Counted from the first letter of the stretch, positions 17,709-25,751 are shown. The stretch is 51,452 nucleotides of DNA from [Clostridium] ultunense DSM 10521 (GCF_000511955.1 NZ_AZSU01000005.1:20077-71528), one strand, 5' to 3'. Numbers and translations: made by a program. Notes: generated by a model from the sequence alone, not told the origin.

Positions 17709-18612
17709 TTTCAATATCCTCCTTCATAGCTAGTACTGCCTCTCTTGCATATTTGTCAAAATTCTCCTCTCCATCTTCATGCTTTTTATAGGCTGTAATA
17801 ATTCCCCGGGAAGAGTTGACTATACCTCCATTTCCCTTATTTAAATATAAAACTACATCTTCCCCCTTACCCCCTTGATGACCATAGCCTGGAATTAGGA
17901 AGAACATATTTTTATACCTGTTTCTTATCTCCTTAGCTTCATCTATATGGGTTCCTCCTACTACAGCTCCTATGGAACTATAGCCACATCTGCCTATATA
18001 TTTGTAGGATATTTTCTCTAATTTATCCCCCACATGGTAGTAGAGATGAGTTCTTTGGTGGGTTAAGTTAATACTGTCAGTGTCAGGATAACAGGAGGAA
18101 GCTAATTGTGAGTTGATTTCTAGATATTGTATATCCTTAGCTCCTGGATTGGAAGTTCTAAGAAGTACAAATATTCCTTTCTTTCCTGATTCTATATACT
18201 TGAGATAAGGAGTTATACTATCAAATCCCATATAGGGGTTTAAGGTTATAAAATCTGCCTCAAAATCTCCTTCAAAATGAGCCTTTCCATACATTTCAGC
18301 TGTAGAAGAAATATCTCCTCTTTTAATATCACCTATAGACAAAGCTTTCTTATCCCTTATATATTCTAAAGTCTTTTTATAAGCCGTTAATCCTTCTATA
18401 CCATAGGCTTCATAATATGCTATTTGCAATTTATATATAGGGACTATGTCTATGGTTTTATCAATTATTCTTTTATTAAATTCAAATATTATATGGTCTA
18501 TGTCTTGGAATTTTTCTTTTATCCTATCTGGTATATAATATAAATGGGTATCTAATCCTACGCAAACATTTCCTTTCTTCTCCACCTCGCCATATAATCT
18601 ATCAATTATCAA
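17692..18612 (-). CDS. pyrF: Orotidine 5'-phosphate decarboxylase, type 2, with in-frame repeat insertion
   Basis: The 306-residue enzyme makes UMP from OMP. It begins with CVGLDTHL and has the catalytic region SIGDIKRGDISSTAEMY near 90-106 (charged Asp-Lys-Asp set), DFITLNPYMGFDS, FVLLRTSNPGAKDIQ and GYGHQGGKGEDV for phosphate binding. The longer form (about 280-300) is the PyrF type found with clostridial pyr operons. Residues 174-188 (CYPDTDSINLTHQRT) come from a 45-bp repeat also found in pyrK, placed between YLEINSQ and LYYHVGDKLE in what should be a loop before the next helix. Start is TTG with GGGGG seven bases upstream; it overlaps pyrC by 11 bases and pyrK by 17. Confidence 0.93.
   Translation of the reverse strand: MIIDRLYGEVEKKGNVCVGLDTHLYYIPDRIKEKFQDIDHIIFEFNKRIIDKTIDIVPIYKLQIAYYEAYGIEGLTAYKKTLEYIRDKKALSIGDIKRGDISSTAEMYGKAHFEGDFEADFITLNPYMGFDSITPYLKYIESGKKGIFVLLRTSNPGAKDIQYLEINSQLASSCYPDTDSINLTHQRTHLYYHVGDKLEKISYKYIGRCGYSSIGAVVGGTHIDEAKEIRNRYKNMFFLIPGYGHQGGKGEDVVLYLNKGNGGIVNSSRGIITAYKKHEDGEENFDKYAREAVLAMKEDIESEGRI
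18049..18093 (-). repeat. Copy 2 of the 45-bp in-frame repeat, inside pyrF
   Basis: Minus-strand core GACAGTATTAACTTAACC. The five differences from copy 1 are mostly transitions. It encodes CYPDTDSINLTHQRT in the same frame relative to the repeat as in pyrK, the only frame without a stop. I found no third copy in the window. Confidence 0.85.
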
Positions 18613-19801
18613 CTGTTATCCCCCCATTGTATTTTATTTCGCCTTTCCTAATGGTGGCTACTATTTCTCCATAAAACTCCATTCCATTGAAAGGTGTATT
18701 TTTCCCTTTAGACATAAATTTATGTCCATCGATAATAACCCGTTTATCTAAATCTATTAGTACTATATCCCCATCATAGCCATTTTTGATTTTACCTTTG
18801 TTGATTCCCACCAACTTGCCAGGGGTTCCCGACATAAGTTGGGATAATCTATTAAGTGAAATATAATTAGATTTAACCAAGGAAGTATAACATATGGGAA
18901 AGGCCGTTTCTATTCCAGATATTCCAGGGGCTCCCTTTTCCTTATCCTCTTTTGAATGGGGAGCATGGTCTGTAGCTATGATATCTACCGTTCCATCTAT
19001 AATGCCTTTTAAAATAGCTTCCACATCCTCTTTTTCCCTTATAGGAGGATTTACCTTGTATTCATTATCATATAAGGCTATATGATGAGGAGTTACTTCA
19101 CAAGTTATTTTTAATCCTTCCTTTTTAGCCTTCCTTATTTCTTCTATAGCCTCCTTTGTACTAACATGGGCTAAATGTAATTTAGCGCCTGTTAATCTAA
19201 TTAGGTATATATCCCTAAAGGTCATTATATTTTCAGATAATCTAGTATCTATTGAAACTAGTTCTTCGTCTTCTTCATGGGCTATTATAGTTAAATCTTT
19301 CTCCTTGGCTTTAATCATGGCTTGATACATAGTCCTATTGGATTGTATTCCTTTTCCATCATCGGATATAAAATTAACCCTGTGGTCTATTTGATCTAAA
19401 TGGTCTATAGTTTTACCATCAAAATTTTTAGTGGCGGAAAGGGTTTGATGGATATCAATTAAATCTAATTCTTTAGATTTATTAAGGACATATTCCACTA
19501 TTTCCATACTACTACATATGGGATGGGTATTTGCCATTAAATTTACACAGGTATATCCCCCTTTTAATGCAGCTTTGCTTCCAGTATATAGATCCTCTTT
19601 ATAAATATAGCCTGGTTCTCTGAAATGGGCGTGCATATCTATAAAAGAAGGCATGGCCACTAATTTTGTGCCATCTATAGTTTTACAATCTATGTCCAAA
19701 CTTTTACCGTAGTCTACTATCTTTCCATCTTTAATATATATATCTCCTATCATATCCTTCGTTTCATCTACAATCCTACAATTTTTAATCAGTATATCCA
19801 T
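18602..19801 (-). CDS. pyrC: Dihydroorotase
   Basis: From the ATG at 19801 (GGGAGGG just upstream, inside the end of pyrI) the protein has 399 residues. It closes carbamoyl-aspartate to dihydroorotate. The metal-binding DMHAHFREPGY near 55-65, ANTHP, HEEDEELVS, LAHVSTKEAIE, CEVTPHH and the catalytic ATDHAPHSKEDK near 275-286 show a class I enzyme with two zinc ions. An in-frame start 63 bases upstream would overlap pyrI and is not supported. Confidence 0.95.
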   Translation of the reverse strand: MDILIKNCRIVDETKDMIGDIYIKDGKIVDYGKSLDIDCKTIDGTKLVAMPSFIDMHAHFREPGYIYKEDLYTGSKAALKGGYTCVNLMANTHPICSSMEIVEYVLNKSKELDLIDIHQTLSATKNFDGKTIDHLDQIDHRVNFISDDGKGIQSNRTMYQAMIKAKEKDLTIIAHEEDEELVSIDTRLSENIMTFRDIYLIRLTGAKLHLAHVSTKEAIEEIRKAKKEGLKITCEVTPHHIALYDNEYKVNPPIREKEDVEAILKGIIDGTVDIIATDHAPHSKEDKEKGAPGISGIETAFPICYTSLVKSNYISLNRLSQLMSGTPGKLVGINKGKIKNGYDGDIVLIDLDKRVIIDGHKFMSKGKNTPFNGMEFYGEIVATIRKGEIKYNGGITVDN

Positions 19802-19802
19802 T

Positions 19803-20231
19803 CTATCCCTCCCAACTATATATCTGATCGCAATATTCACATTTATAAGTCCCTTTTTCTTCATCTATAAGTATGAACTTATGGACTATATTTCTCTCAA
19901 CTGATGTAACACATCTAGGATTCTTACATTCAATTATACCTTCTACCTTCTCTGGCAGGGATAGATTTATCTTCTCTACTATCTTTTCATTTTCAATAAT
20001 ATTTACAGTAATATTTGGATCTATAAAACCTAACATGGTTAGGTCTACATCGATAACATTTTCTATCTTAATTAAATCTTTTTCCCCATATTTTTTACTT
20101 GGAACGTTCATTATTAAGGCAACTGTAAAATCTGCTGTATCTAATCCTAAATGCTTAAATATACTGAAACCATATCCAGCCTTTATATGGTCGATTACTA
20201 TTCCTTTAGTAATGCTATCTATATATAACAT
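19803..20231 (-). CDS. pyrI: Aspartate carbamoyltransferase regulatory subunit
   Basis: The 142-residue protein has an N-terminal allosteric nucleotide-binding domain ([19 protein letters not shown]) and a C-terminal zinc domain with four Cys (CKNPRCVTS and KCEYCDQ). It holds PyrB catalytic trimers in a dodecamer and transmits control by nucleotides. Its ATG overlaps the pyrB stop in TAATG, so subunits are made together. The presence of PyrI means pathway flux can be adjusted allosterically besides the RNA leader. Confidence 0.96.
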   Translation of the reverse strand: MLYIDSITKGIVIDHIKAGYGFSIFKHLGLDTADFTVALIMNVPSKKYGEKDLIKIENVIDVDLTMLGFIDPNITVNIIENEKIVEKINLSLPEKVEGIIECKNPRCVTSVERNIVHKFILIDEEKGTYKCEYCDQIYSWEG

Positions 20232-21145
20232 TACATCACCCCCAATAATTTGGTAATAAGAGCCATTCTAATGAACATTCCATATTCTACTTGATCAAAA
20301 TAGCAGGCCCTTGGATCCTCATCTACTTCGTAACTTATTTCATTTACTCTTGGTAATGGGTGAAGAATAGATAGGTCCTTTCTAGCTAGTTTCAATTTCT
20401 CCTTGTCTAGAATATAACTATCTTTTAATCTAATATAATCTGCCTCATTAAAGAATCTTTCTTTTTGTACTCGTGTCATATAGAGTATGTCAAGCTTATC
20501 TATTACATCTTCTAATCTTTCTACTTCTATGAAAGGGATATTCTTCTTATTAAGAATTTCCATCTTTATATATTCAGGTATTTGTAATTCTTGAGGAGAA
20601 ATTAGAATAAATTTTATATTTTCATACCTTGACATGGCTTTTATAAGAGAATGAACTGTTCGACCAAATTTTAAATCTCCACATAGGCCCATGGTTAGAT
20701 TTGAAATTTGACCTTTTGTCCGCTTTATTGTTAATAGATCTGTTAAGGTTTGGGTAGGATGTTGATGTCCTCCATCACCTGCATTTATGATAGGAACTTG
20801 TGAATAATAGGAAGCATATCTCGGTGCCCCTTCCTTTGGATGCCTCATGGCAATAATATCCACATAGGAGCCAACGGTACGAATAGTATCGGGGATACTC
20901 TCACCTTTCATTACAGAACTAGAGCCAGGTTCAGAAAAACCTATTACTTGGCCACCAAGTCTTAGCATGGCTGCCTCAAAACTAAATCTAGTTCTTGTAC
21001 TTGGCTCATAGAATAATGTAGCTAATATCTTGTGGCTACAGATATTATTAAAATCATCTTCGTTTTTTATTATTTCTTCTGCTAATTTAAATAAACTTTC
21101 CAATTCATCTATGGATATATCCATAGGATCGATTAAATGTTTCAT
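20231..21145 (-). CDS. pyrB: Aspartate carbamoyltransferase catalytic subunit
   Basis: The 304-residue enzyme joins carbamoyl phosphate and aspartate, the first committed step to pyrimidines. [21 protein letters not shown] near 47-67 binds carbamoyl phosphate, [18 protein letters not shown] holds catalytic residues, and [14 protein letters not shown] closes the aspartate site. It opens the operon pyrB-I-C-F-K-D-E. AAGGGGG stands in front of the ATG and directly follows a PyrR-like hairpin, so both transcription and translation may be controlled. Confidence 0.97.
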   Translation of the reverse strand: MKHLIDPMDISIDELESLFKLAEEIIKNEDDFNNICSHKILATLFYEPSTRTRFSFEAAMLRLGGQVIGFSEPGSSSVMKGESIPDTIRTVGSYVDIIAMRHPKEGAPRYASYYSQVPIINAGDGGHQHPTQTLTDLLTIKRTKGQISNLTMGLCGDLKFGRTVHSLIKAMSRYENIKFILISPQELQIPEYIKMEILNKKNIPFIEVERLEDVIDKLDILYMTRVQKERFFNEADYIRLKDSYILDKEKLKLARKDLSILHPLPRVNEISYEVDEDPRACYFDQVEYGMFIRMALITKLLGVM

Positions 21146-21159
21146 ATTCTTACCCCCTT

Positions 21160-21178
21160 CTAGTCTCTCTGGACCTAG
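21160..21178 (-). promoter_or_regulatory. PyrR-type hairpin at the pyrB ribosome binding site
   Basis: The minus strand reads CTAGGTCCAGAGAGACTAG, then AAGGGGG and the pyrB ATG. The loop CAGAGA and the flanking GTC/GAC match the conserved UCCAGAGAG PyrR target of Bacillus leaders. Bound PyrR could hide the ribosome site. Confidence 0.65.
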
Positions 21179-21192
21179 TTAAAGGACTGCGT

Positions 21193-21218
21193 AAAAAAAC
21201 CTCCCTTTAAAGGAAGGC
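21193..21218 (-). terminator. Attenuator terminator in the pyr leader
   Basis: On the minus strand CCTTCC-TTTAAA-GGGAGG is followed by seven T. It lies between the two CAGAGA hairpins. TTTAAAGG in it can instead pair with CCTTTAAA upstream (complement of 21265-21272), which would form the antiterminator. Confidence 0.8.
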
Positions 21219-21246
21219 ATAAATTACCCTGTTTACGCTTTCCTTT

Positions 21247-21272
21247 CTGAACTCTCTGGTTCAGTTTAAAGG
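21247..21272 (-). promoter_or_regulatory. PyrR-binding anti-antiterminator hairpin and antiterminator arm
   Basis: On the minus strand CTGAAC-CAGAGA-GTTCAG forms a 6-bp stem with the PyrR-type loop. CCTTTAAA just upstream of it is complementary to the terminator. PyrR with UMP would hold the hairpin and allow termination, the mechanism known from Bacillus. pyrR is not in this window. Confidence 0.7.
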
Positions 21273-21331
21273 TCTTGTATCCTTATAAAGGTAACATAAT
21301 AAAATAAAAAAGTCAATGAAAATAATATATA

Positions 21332-21391
21332 AATTGTCACCTAGGAAATAGCGAGTAAATTATCTCTATAGCTATATTCTAGGTGACAATT
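21332..21391 (-). terminator. Long hairpin, probable terminator after the CotF-like pair
   Basis: AATTGTCACCTAG (21332-21344) pairs perfectly with CTAGGTGACAATT (21379-21391). AATAGC and GCTATATT inside can extend the stem. The following T-tract is imperfect. Confidence 0.6.
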
Positions 21392-21407
21392 ATTTATTTT
21401 AATCTTT

Positions 21408-21665
21408 CTACTGCATGCCTCCACCAGTTAGTCCTGATTTTACTTGTTGAATATCGTTAGCATTAGCAGGTGGTGCTGGAACATAATATCCCTTTTGTTC
21501 AGCTATTTGGAATAATTGATATTGAAATTGTTCTGCCTCATTCCTTAATTGTTGTAATGTACTCCTTAACTGTTGATTAGCACACTCTGTTATAGCTTTG
21601 TTATAACAATCAATACTAGCTTTAGTTGTGGTTATAGCATCATTTACCATATCTTTCTCTTGCAT
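21408..21665 (-). CDS. CotF-like spore coat protein, 85 residues
   Basis: The protein is one Coat F-type helical unit: DMVNDAITTTKASIDCYNKA and QLRSTLQQLRNEAEQFQYQLF, then a Pro/Gly tail (KGYYVPAPPANANDI). This unit in larger CotF proteins packs in the spore coat or its surroundings. It follows a similar 69-residue gene by 12 bp, so the pair probably acts together. Promoter elements for late sporulation sigma factors were not identified. Confidence 0.75.
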   Translation of the reverse strand: MQEKDMVNDAITTTKASIDCYNKAITECANQQLRSTLQQLRNEAEQFQYQLFQIAEQKGYYVPAPPANANDIQQVKSGLTGGGMQ

Positions 21666-21677
21666 TTGTTATCCCTC

Positions 21678-21887
21678 CTACTTTAATGAATTTATAAAAC
21701 TTGTAACCGTTGTCTGTGCATCCTGGCCTGATTGTTTAAATAATTGTTTAAGTTGTTGATCTTGACATTGGTTTGAATAAAAATCATATTTTGTAACCAT
21801 GTTTTGGTGTGCACCTATAATCTCTCTAATGTTCTGCAATTCCATCTGGTTAATATTTCCCATATTAATAGGATTTTTTAATGCCAT
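21678..21887 (-). CDS. CotF-like spore coat protein, 69 residues
   Basis: From the ATG at 21887 (AAAGGAG eight bases before) the product is 69 residues: a polar start (ALKNPINMGNINQ) and two helices, MELQNIREIIGAHQNMVTKYD and QDQQLKQLFKQSGQDAQTTV. It resembles the N-terminal half of CotF-like proteins, whereas the next gene resembles the C-terminal half. Both may have arisen by splitting or duplicating one coat protein such as the 151-residue one at 1959-2414. Confidence 0.7.
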   Translation of the reverse strand: MALKNPINMGNINQMELQNIREIIGAHQNMVTKYDFYSNQCQDQQLKQLFKQSGQDAQTTVTSFINSLK

Positions 21888-22023
21888 AGAATTACTCCTT
21901 TCATTTATTTCTTTTAACTTCATTTAATATTTTGTCTATCCTTATATCTAATTATGCATGGAAAAAAACTCATAAATATTATCTTTGAATGAGGAAATAA
22001 TAATTTTGAATGGAGGTGAGATA

Positions 22024-22287
22024 ATGGCAGGCAAAATTATAGTTGAAAACACTTTAACACCTTATATTAAACATTTAAAAAGTCTAGGTTATGATGTATA
22101 TACCCTATATAAGAATTCTAATTTAGAAAATATTACTTCTGATGAATATAAAGCTATTGTGGTATCTGGATTAGATGTTTTGAGCACTAGCGGAGCAACT
22201 CATAGTAACCCTCCAGTGCCAATAATTGAAGCAAGTGGCCATACTCCAGAAGAAATTCATAATATTATACGAAATAAATTAAAATAG
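22024..22287 (+). CDS. UPF0180 (YkuS-like) family protein
   Basis: From ATG 22024 (TGGAGGTGAGATA before it) the protein has 87 residues. MAGKIIVENTLTPYIKHLKS, then VVSGLDVLSTSG and VPIIEASGHTPEEIHNII fit the UPF0180 family of small Firmicute proteins of unknown function, found often in spore formers. It is separate from metNIQ, whose promoter starts 19 bp downstream. Confidence 0.75.
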   Translation: MAGKIIVENTLTPYIKHLKSLGYDVYTLYKNSNLENITSDEYKAIVVSGLDVLSTSGATHSNPPVPIIEASGHTPEEIHNIIRNKLK

Positions 22288-22305
22288 ATAAAGTCTAAAA
22301 AGGTA

Positions 22306-22334
22306 TTGACAAAAAAGGATTCTAGTATTACAAT
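22306..22334 (+). promoter_or_regulatory. Sigma-A promoter of metNIQ
   Basis: TTGACA (22306-22311), 17-bp spacer, TACAAT (22329-22334). Transcription would start about 22 bp before the riboswitch aptamer. Confidence 0.8.
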
Positions 22335-22364
22335 AGTTCATAAATACAAAAAATAAATAACACG

Positions 22365-22468
22365 CTCTTATCAAGAGTGGTGGAGGGAACTGGCCCAGTG
22401 AAACCCGGCAACCTGTATAAACAAGGTGCTAAATCCAGCGGTATTAATCTTTATACCGAGAGATAAGA
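22365..22468 (+). ncRNA. SAM-I (S-box) riboswitch aptamer
   Basis: P1 is formed by TCTTATC (22366-22372) and GATAAGA (22462-22468). Between them are the S-box core GAGGGAACTGGCCC, GAAACCCGGCAACC and GGTGCTAAATCC, and a P4-like hairpin (GCGGTATTAATCTTTATACCG). Bound S-adenosylmethionine stabilises P1 and turns off the methionine transporter operon. Confidence 0.96.
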
Positions 22469-22479
22469 AAGAGATAATT

Positions 22480-22500
22480 ACCTCTTTCTTGTAAAGAGGT
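22480..22500 (+). terminator. Riboswitch terminator 1
   Basis: ACCTCTTT and AAAGAGGT form the stem, followed by TTTATTATTT. CTCTTTCTT in its left arm is complementary to AAGAAAGAG (22465-22473) at the P1 3' side, so it and an antiterminator exclude each other. Confidence 0.8.
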
Positions 22501-22511
22501 TTTATTATTTG

Positions 22512-22538
22512 AACCTCTATTGAATATAGAGGTTTTTT
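22512..22538 (+). terminator. Riboswitch terminator 2
   Basis: AACCTCTAT and ATAGAGGTT form a 9-bp stem followed by TTTTTT. Its left arm AACCTCT can also pair with AGAGGTT of terminator 1 (22495-22501). Confidence 0.8.
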
Positions 22539-22567
22539 CTTAGGCATTTATTAAAGGGGGATCTTTA

Positions 22568-23572
22568 GTGATAAAAATTGAAAATCTATCAAAGAGTTTT
22601 GAAAATGGAAACAATAGAATATGGGCAGTACAAGATGTTAACCTTCAAATCAACAAAGGAGAAATTTTTGGAATCATTGGCTTAAGTGGAGCTGGAAAAT
22701 CTACCCTAATCCGATGTATGAATAGATTAGAAGAACCTACGGAAGGAAAAATTTATATTGAAGGAATGGATATTACCTCTCTTAATAAAAAAGATTTAAG
22801 AAAGGTAAGAAAAAATATTGGCATGATCTTTCAACATTTTAATCTACTGTCCCAAAAAACTGTATATAAAAATATTGCTTTTCCATTAGAACTGGAAGGC
22901 CTTTCAAAAAAAGAAATTGATTTGAGAGTAAATACTCTATTAGATTATGTAGAGCTTTCTGACAAAAGAGATGCCTATCCTTCCCAGTTAAGTGGTGGCC
23001 AAAAACAAAGGGTTGCTATTGCCAGGGCTTTAGCAAATAATCCTAAAATCCTGTTAAGTGATGAAGGGACTTCAGCGTTAGACCCAAAGACTACAAAGTC
23101 TATATTGGATTTACTTAACAGGATAAGGGAAGAATTTAATCTTACTATAGTGTTGATAACCCATCAAATGGAAGTTGTGAAGGATATTTGTGATAGGGTG
23201 GCTATTATTGAAGATGGTAGGATTATTGAGATGAATGAGGTGGAAGAACTATTTAAGAACCCAAAAACCCATACTGCAAATACTTTTATTAGCGGTTTAA
23301 AATCCCATGTAACCGATGAAAAATATTCACCTGATGAATTCAATGGCACCCTTATTAGACTTAGCTTTTTAGGGGAAAGTGCCAAGAAACCCATTGTGTC
23401 TCAAGTAGTTAAAAAGTTTGATATTAACATCAATATACTGTCAGGAGATATTAATCAGTTGGTGAGAACAAGTGTAGGATATTTAATCCTTGAACTTACA
23501 GGAGAAAGGGATGAAATAAAAAGAGCTATAGAATATCTAAAAAATGAAAATGTAAATGTGGAGGTGATGTAG
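22568..23572 (+). CDS. metN: Methionine ABC transporter ATP-binding protein
   Basis: The 334-residue ATPase powers methionine import. Walker A is GLSGAGKSTLIR near 38-49, the signature LSGGQKQRVAIARAL near 140-154, Walker B ILLSDEGTSALDP, and the switch His is in LITHQMEVV. Residues about 262-334 form a NIL domain, the methionine-sensing end that inhibits the pump when methionine is high. GTG start with AAAGGGGG upstream. It is first in metN-metI-metQ under a SAM riboswitch. Confidence 0.97.
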   Translation: MIKIENLSKSFENGNNRIWAVQDVNLQINKGEIFGIIGLSGAGKSTLIRCMNRLEEPTEGKIYIEGMDITSLNKKDLRKVRKNIGMIFQHFNLLSQKTVYKNIAFPLELEGLSKKEIDLRVNTLLDYVELSDKRDAYPSQLSGGQKQRVAIARALANNPKILLSDEGTSALDPKTTKSILDLLNRIREEFNLTIVLITHQMEVVKDICDRVAIIEDGRIIEMNEVEELFKNPKTHTANTFISGLKSHVTDEKYSPDEFNGTLIRLSFLGESAKKPIVSQVVKKFDININILSGDINQLVRTSVGYLILELTGERDEIKRAIEYLKNENVNVEVM

Positions 23573-24214
23573 ATGGCTGAATTGATTATTCCTTCCCTAT
23601 TGGAAACATTGTATATGGTGTTTTTCTCTACGGTTTTTTCCTTATTAATAGGATTTCCTTTGGGAATTGTATTGGTTATTACAGAAAAAAATAATATATG
23701 GGAAAAGCCTGTATTAAATAAAATTTTAAATAGTGTTATAAATGTACTGCGTTCTTTTCCATTTATAATACTTATGATTGTAGTATTTCCTCTATCCAAG
23801 CTAATAGTTGGGCAAAGTATTGGAACTACTGCCACCATTGTTCCTCTTTCCATAGCTGCTGCACCTTTTGTAGCCAGGATTATCGAATCTTCCATAAAGG
23901 AAGTTGATAAAGGAGTAATTGAATTGAGCCTTTCCATGGGGGCAACTGTACCAGAAATAATTTTTAAAGTACTTATTCCTGAGGCTATGCCTTCCTTAAT
24001 ATTAGGTATAACCATGACCATAATAAACTTAATTGGTTATTCAGCCATGGCTGGGGCCATAGGCGGAGGTGGATTAGGGAATTTAGCAATTAGATTTGGA
24101 TTATATGGATTTAAAACAGATATTATGTTAGTTTCAGTCTTGGTAATCATATTATTGGTTCAGGGAATACAGTATCTAGGAAATAAACTATCAGCAAGTA
24201 TCAATAAAAAATAA
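23573..24214 (+). CDS. metI: Methionine ABC transporter permease
   Basis: The 213-residue membrane protein has five or six helices and the ABC permease coupling loop ESSIKEVDKGVIELSLSMGAT near 105-125, ending in a GAT-type motif, then IGYSAMAGAIGGGGLGNLAI, which is highly typical of MetI. It forms the membrane channel as a dimer with MetN. Its ATG directly follows the metN stop, with GGAGG inside metN. Confidence 0.96.
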   Translation: MAELIIPSLLETLYMVFFSTVFSLLIGFPLGIVLVITEKNNIWEKPVLNKILNSVINVLRSFPFIILMIVVFPLSKLIVGQSIGTTATIVPLSIAAAPFVARIIESSIKEVDKGVIELSLSMGATVPEIIFKVLIPEAMPSLILGITMTIINLIGYSAMAGAIGGGGLGNLAIRFGLYGFKTDIMLVSVLVIILLVQGIQYLGNKLSASINKK

Positions 24215-24227
24215 GGGGGAAATAAAA

Positions 24228-25028
24228 TTGAAAAAAATTACATTAATAACTTTAACCGTTGTATTAGTTTTAGCGTCTTTAGTAGGATGTAGTAACAATG
24301 AAAGCTCTGATAATTTGATTAGGATAGGAGTATCTCCTAGACCTCATAGAGAATTAATCGAGTTTATAGAAGAAGACTTAAAGGAAGAAGGAGTAGAACT
24401 TAAAATAATTGAATTTGATGATTATGTTAAGCCAAACTTAGCTTTAGCTGAAAAGGAACTAGATGCAAACTTCTTCCAACATGAGCCCTATATGAACAAT
24501 TTTAAAGAAGAAAAAAATATAGACATAGTTTCCATTGGGGGAGTTCATATTGAGCCAATGGGATTGTATTCAACTAAATTTGGGAATATTGATGAATTGG
24601 GAGATGGTAGCGAAATTGCTTTTCCAAACGACCCAACTAATGGAGGAAGGGCATTACTCCTTCTTGAGAAATATGGATTGATTAAATTGGATTCTAATGC
24701 AGGTATATTAGCTACTGAAAATGATATTATTGAAAATCCAAAAAATTTAAAATTTACAGCTCTAGAAGCTGCCTATTTGCCAAGGGTGTTAAATGAAGTA
24801 GATGGAGCTATAATAAATGGAAATTATGCTTTAGAAGCTAGCTTAGTACCTACAGAAGATTCTTTAATATTGGAAGAAAAGGACTCACCCTATGCTAATA
24901 TAATAGCCATAAGAGCTGGTGAAGAGAAAGAAGACAAGTATATTAAATTGATGAAAGTACTACAAAGTGAAAAAGTTAAAAAGTTTATTGAAGAAAATTA
25001 TGGCGGTGGAGTAATTCCCGCATTTTAA
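24228..25028 (+). CDS. metQ: Methionine-binding lipoprotein
   Basis: The 266-residue lipoprotein has a signal ending LASLVGCSNN, with Cys21 lipidated. GVSPRPHRELIEF and FDDYVKPNLALAEKELDANFFQHEPYM are the NlpA/MetQ substrate-binding signatures. It captures methionine outside the membrane and delivers it to MetI. TTG start with AAGGGGG before it. Confidence 0.96.
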   Translation: MKKITLITLTVVLVLASLVGCSNNESSDNLIRIGVSPRPHRELIEFIEEDLKEEGVELKIIEFDDYVKPNLALAEKELDANFFQHEPYMNNFKEEKNIDIVSIGGVHIEPMGLYSTKFGNIDELGDGSEIAFPNDPTNGGRALLLLEKYGLIKLDSNAGILATENDIIENPKNLKFTALEAAYLPRVLNEVDGAIINGNYALEASLVPTEDSLILEEKDSPYANIIAIRAGEEKEDKYIKLMKVLQSEKVKKFIEENYGGGVIPAF

Positions 25029-25030
25029 TT

Positions 25031-25054
25031 TGGGCGGCGGTTACAAACCGCCCA
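25031..25054 (+). terminator. Terminator after metQ
   Basis: TGGGCGG pairs with CCGCCCA (25048-25054), followed by TTTATTT; GGCGGTT/AACCGCC is an alternative tighter pairing. It also separates the convergent HD gene. Confidence 0.8.
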
Positions 25055-25059
25055 TTTAT

Positions 25060-25653
25060 TTACTCTCTCGTAATATAGCCTTTGTCAAAAGCATCCTCTA
25101 TCATCTTTTGAGTGAATTCCCACAGTTCATCTGAAGATTCTTTTAAAGGGGCAATTCTTTTGTAAACCTCCTTTTTTGAAACATCAAATTTTTTCCATGT
25201 CCCTCCGCCAGAAAAATAGTTGTTGAAAAATGGTTGCAATCTATCCATAGAAGCTGCAAAGATAGCCTCCTTTGTTTTCATCTCTTCAAATTCATCCCAT
25301 AGGTTTCTTAATTCTCTACCTTTATCTTCTTCCAACATACCAAATATCTTATCTGCTGCTTCTAATTCTCTTTCCTTTTTATCCTTATTCCCTTCTTTAT
25401 CATAACAAAAGGTATCTCCTGCATAGATTTCTACCAAATCATGGACTAAAAGCATCCTTATTACCTTGCATAGATCTATATCTTCATTGGCATATTCGGA
25501 TAAAATCATTGCCATTACCGAAATATGCCAAGAATGTTCAGCATCGTTTTCTCGTTTAGAATTATCGATTAAGCTAGTCTGTCTTAATATGGATTTCATC
25601 TTATCTAATTCTACTATAAACTCTATATCCTTTAACAATCTTTTGCTAGTCAA
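25060..25653 (-). CDS. HD-domain hydrolase, YfbR/HDDC2-like
   Basis: The 197-residue protein has HD-superfamily metal-binding residues: the first His in NDAEHSWHISVMAM near 40, the HD pair in LLVHDLVEIYAGDT near 70 and Asp in AASMDRLQPFF near 135. Proteins of this type (5'-nucleotidase YfbR, HDDC2) remove phosphate from deoxynucleoside monophosphates. TTG start with GAGGAG eight bases upstream. It stands alone and is divergent from a DUF3787 gene. The exact substrate is not certain. Confidence 0.85.
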   Translation of the reverse strand: MTSKRLLKDIEFIVELDKMKSILRQTSLIDNSKRENDAEHSWHISVMAMILSEYANEDIDLCKVIRMLLVHDLVEIYAGDTFCYDKEGNKDKKERELEAADKIFGMLEEDKGRELRNLWDEFEEMKTKEAIFAASMDRLQPFFNNYFSGGGTWKKFDVSKKEVYKRIAPLKESSDELWEFTQKMIEDAFDKGYITRE

Positions 25654-25751
25654 AATATCATCTCCTCATAGTTTATTAAAGATATTATTACCATATTAGT
25701 TTAACATATTTTCATCAATTGAGTAAATAATAAATAGAAGGAGGGAACTTT

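Noticed and set aside
17583-18093. The pyrF/pyrK repeat as an insertion sequence or CRISPR unit
   Set aside because: It is only about 45 bp, has no transposase, no target duplication that I can see, and only two diverged copies.
23455-24021. A 188-codon minus-strand frame opposite metI
   Set aside because: It lies fully antisense to metI, has low-complexity Thr/Ser/Ile composition typical of a complement of A/T-rich coding DNA, and no ribosome site.
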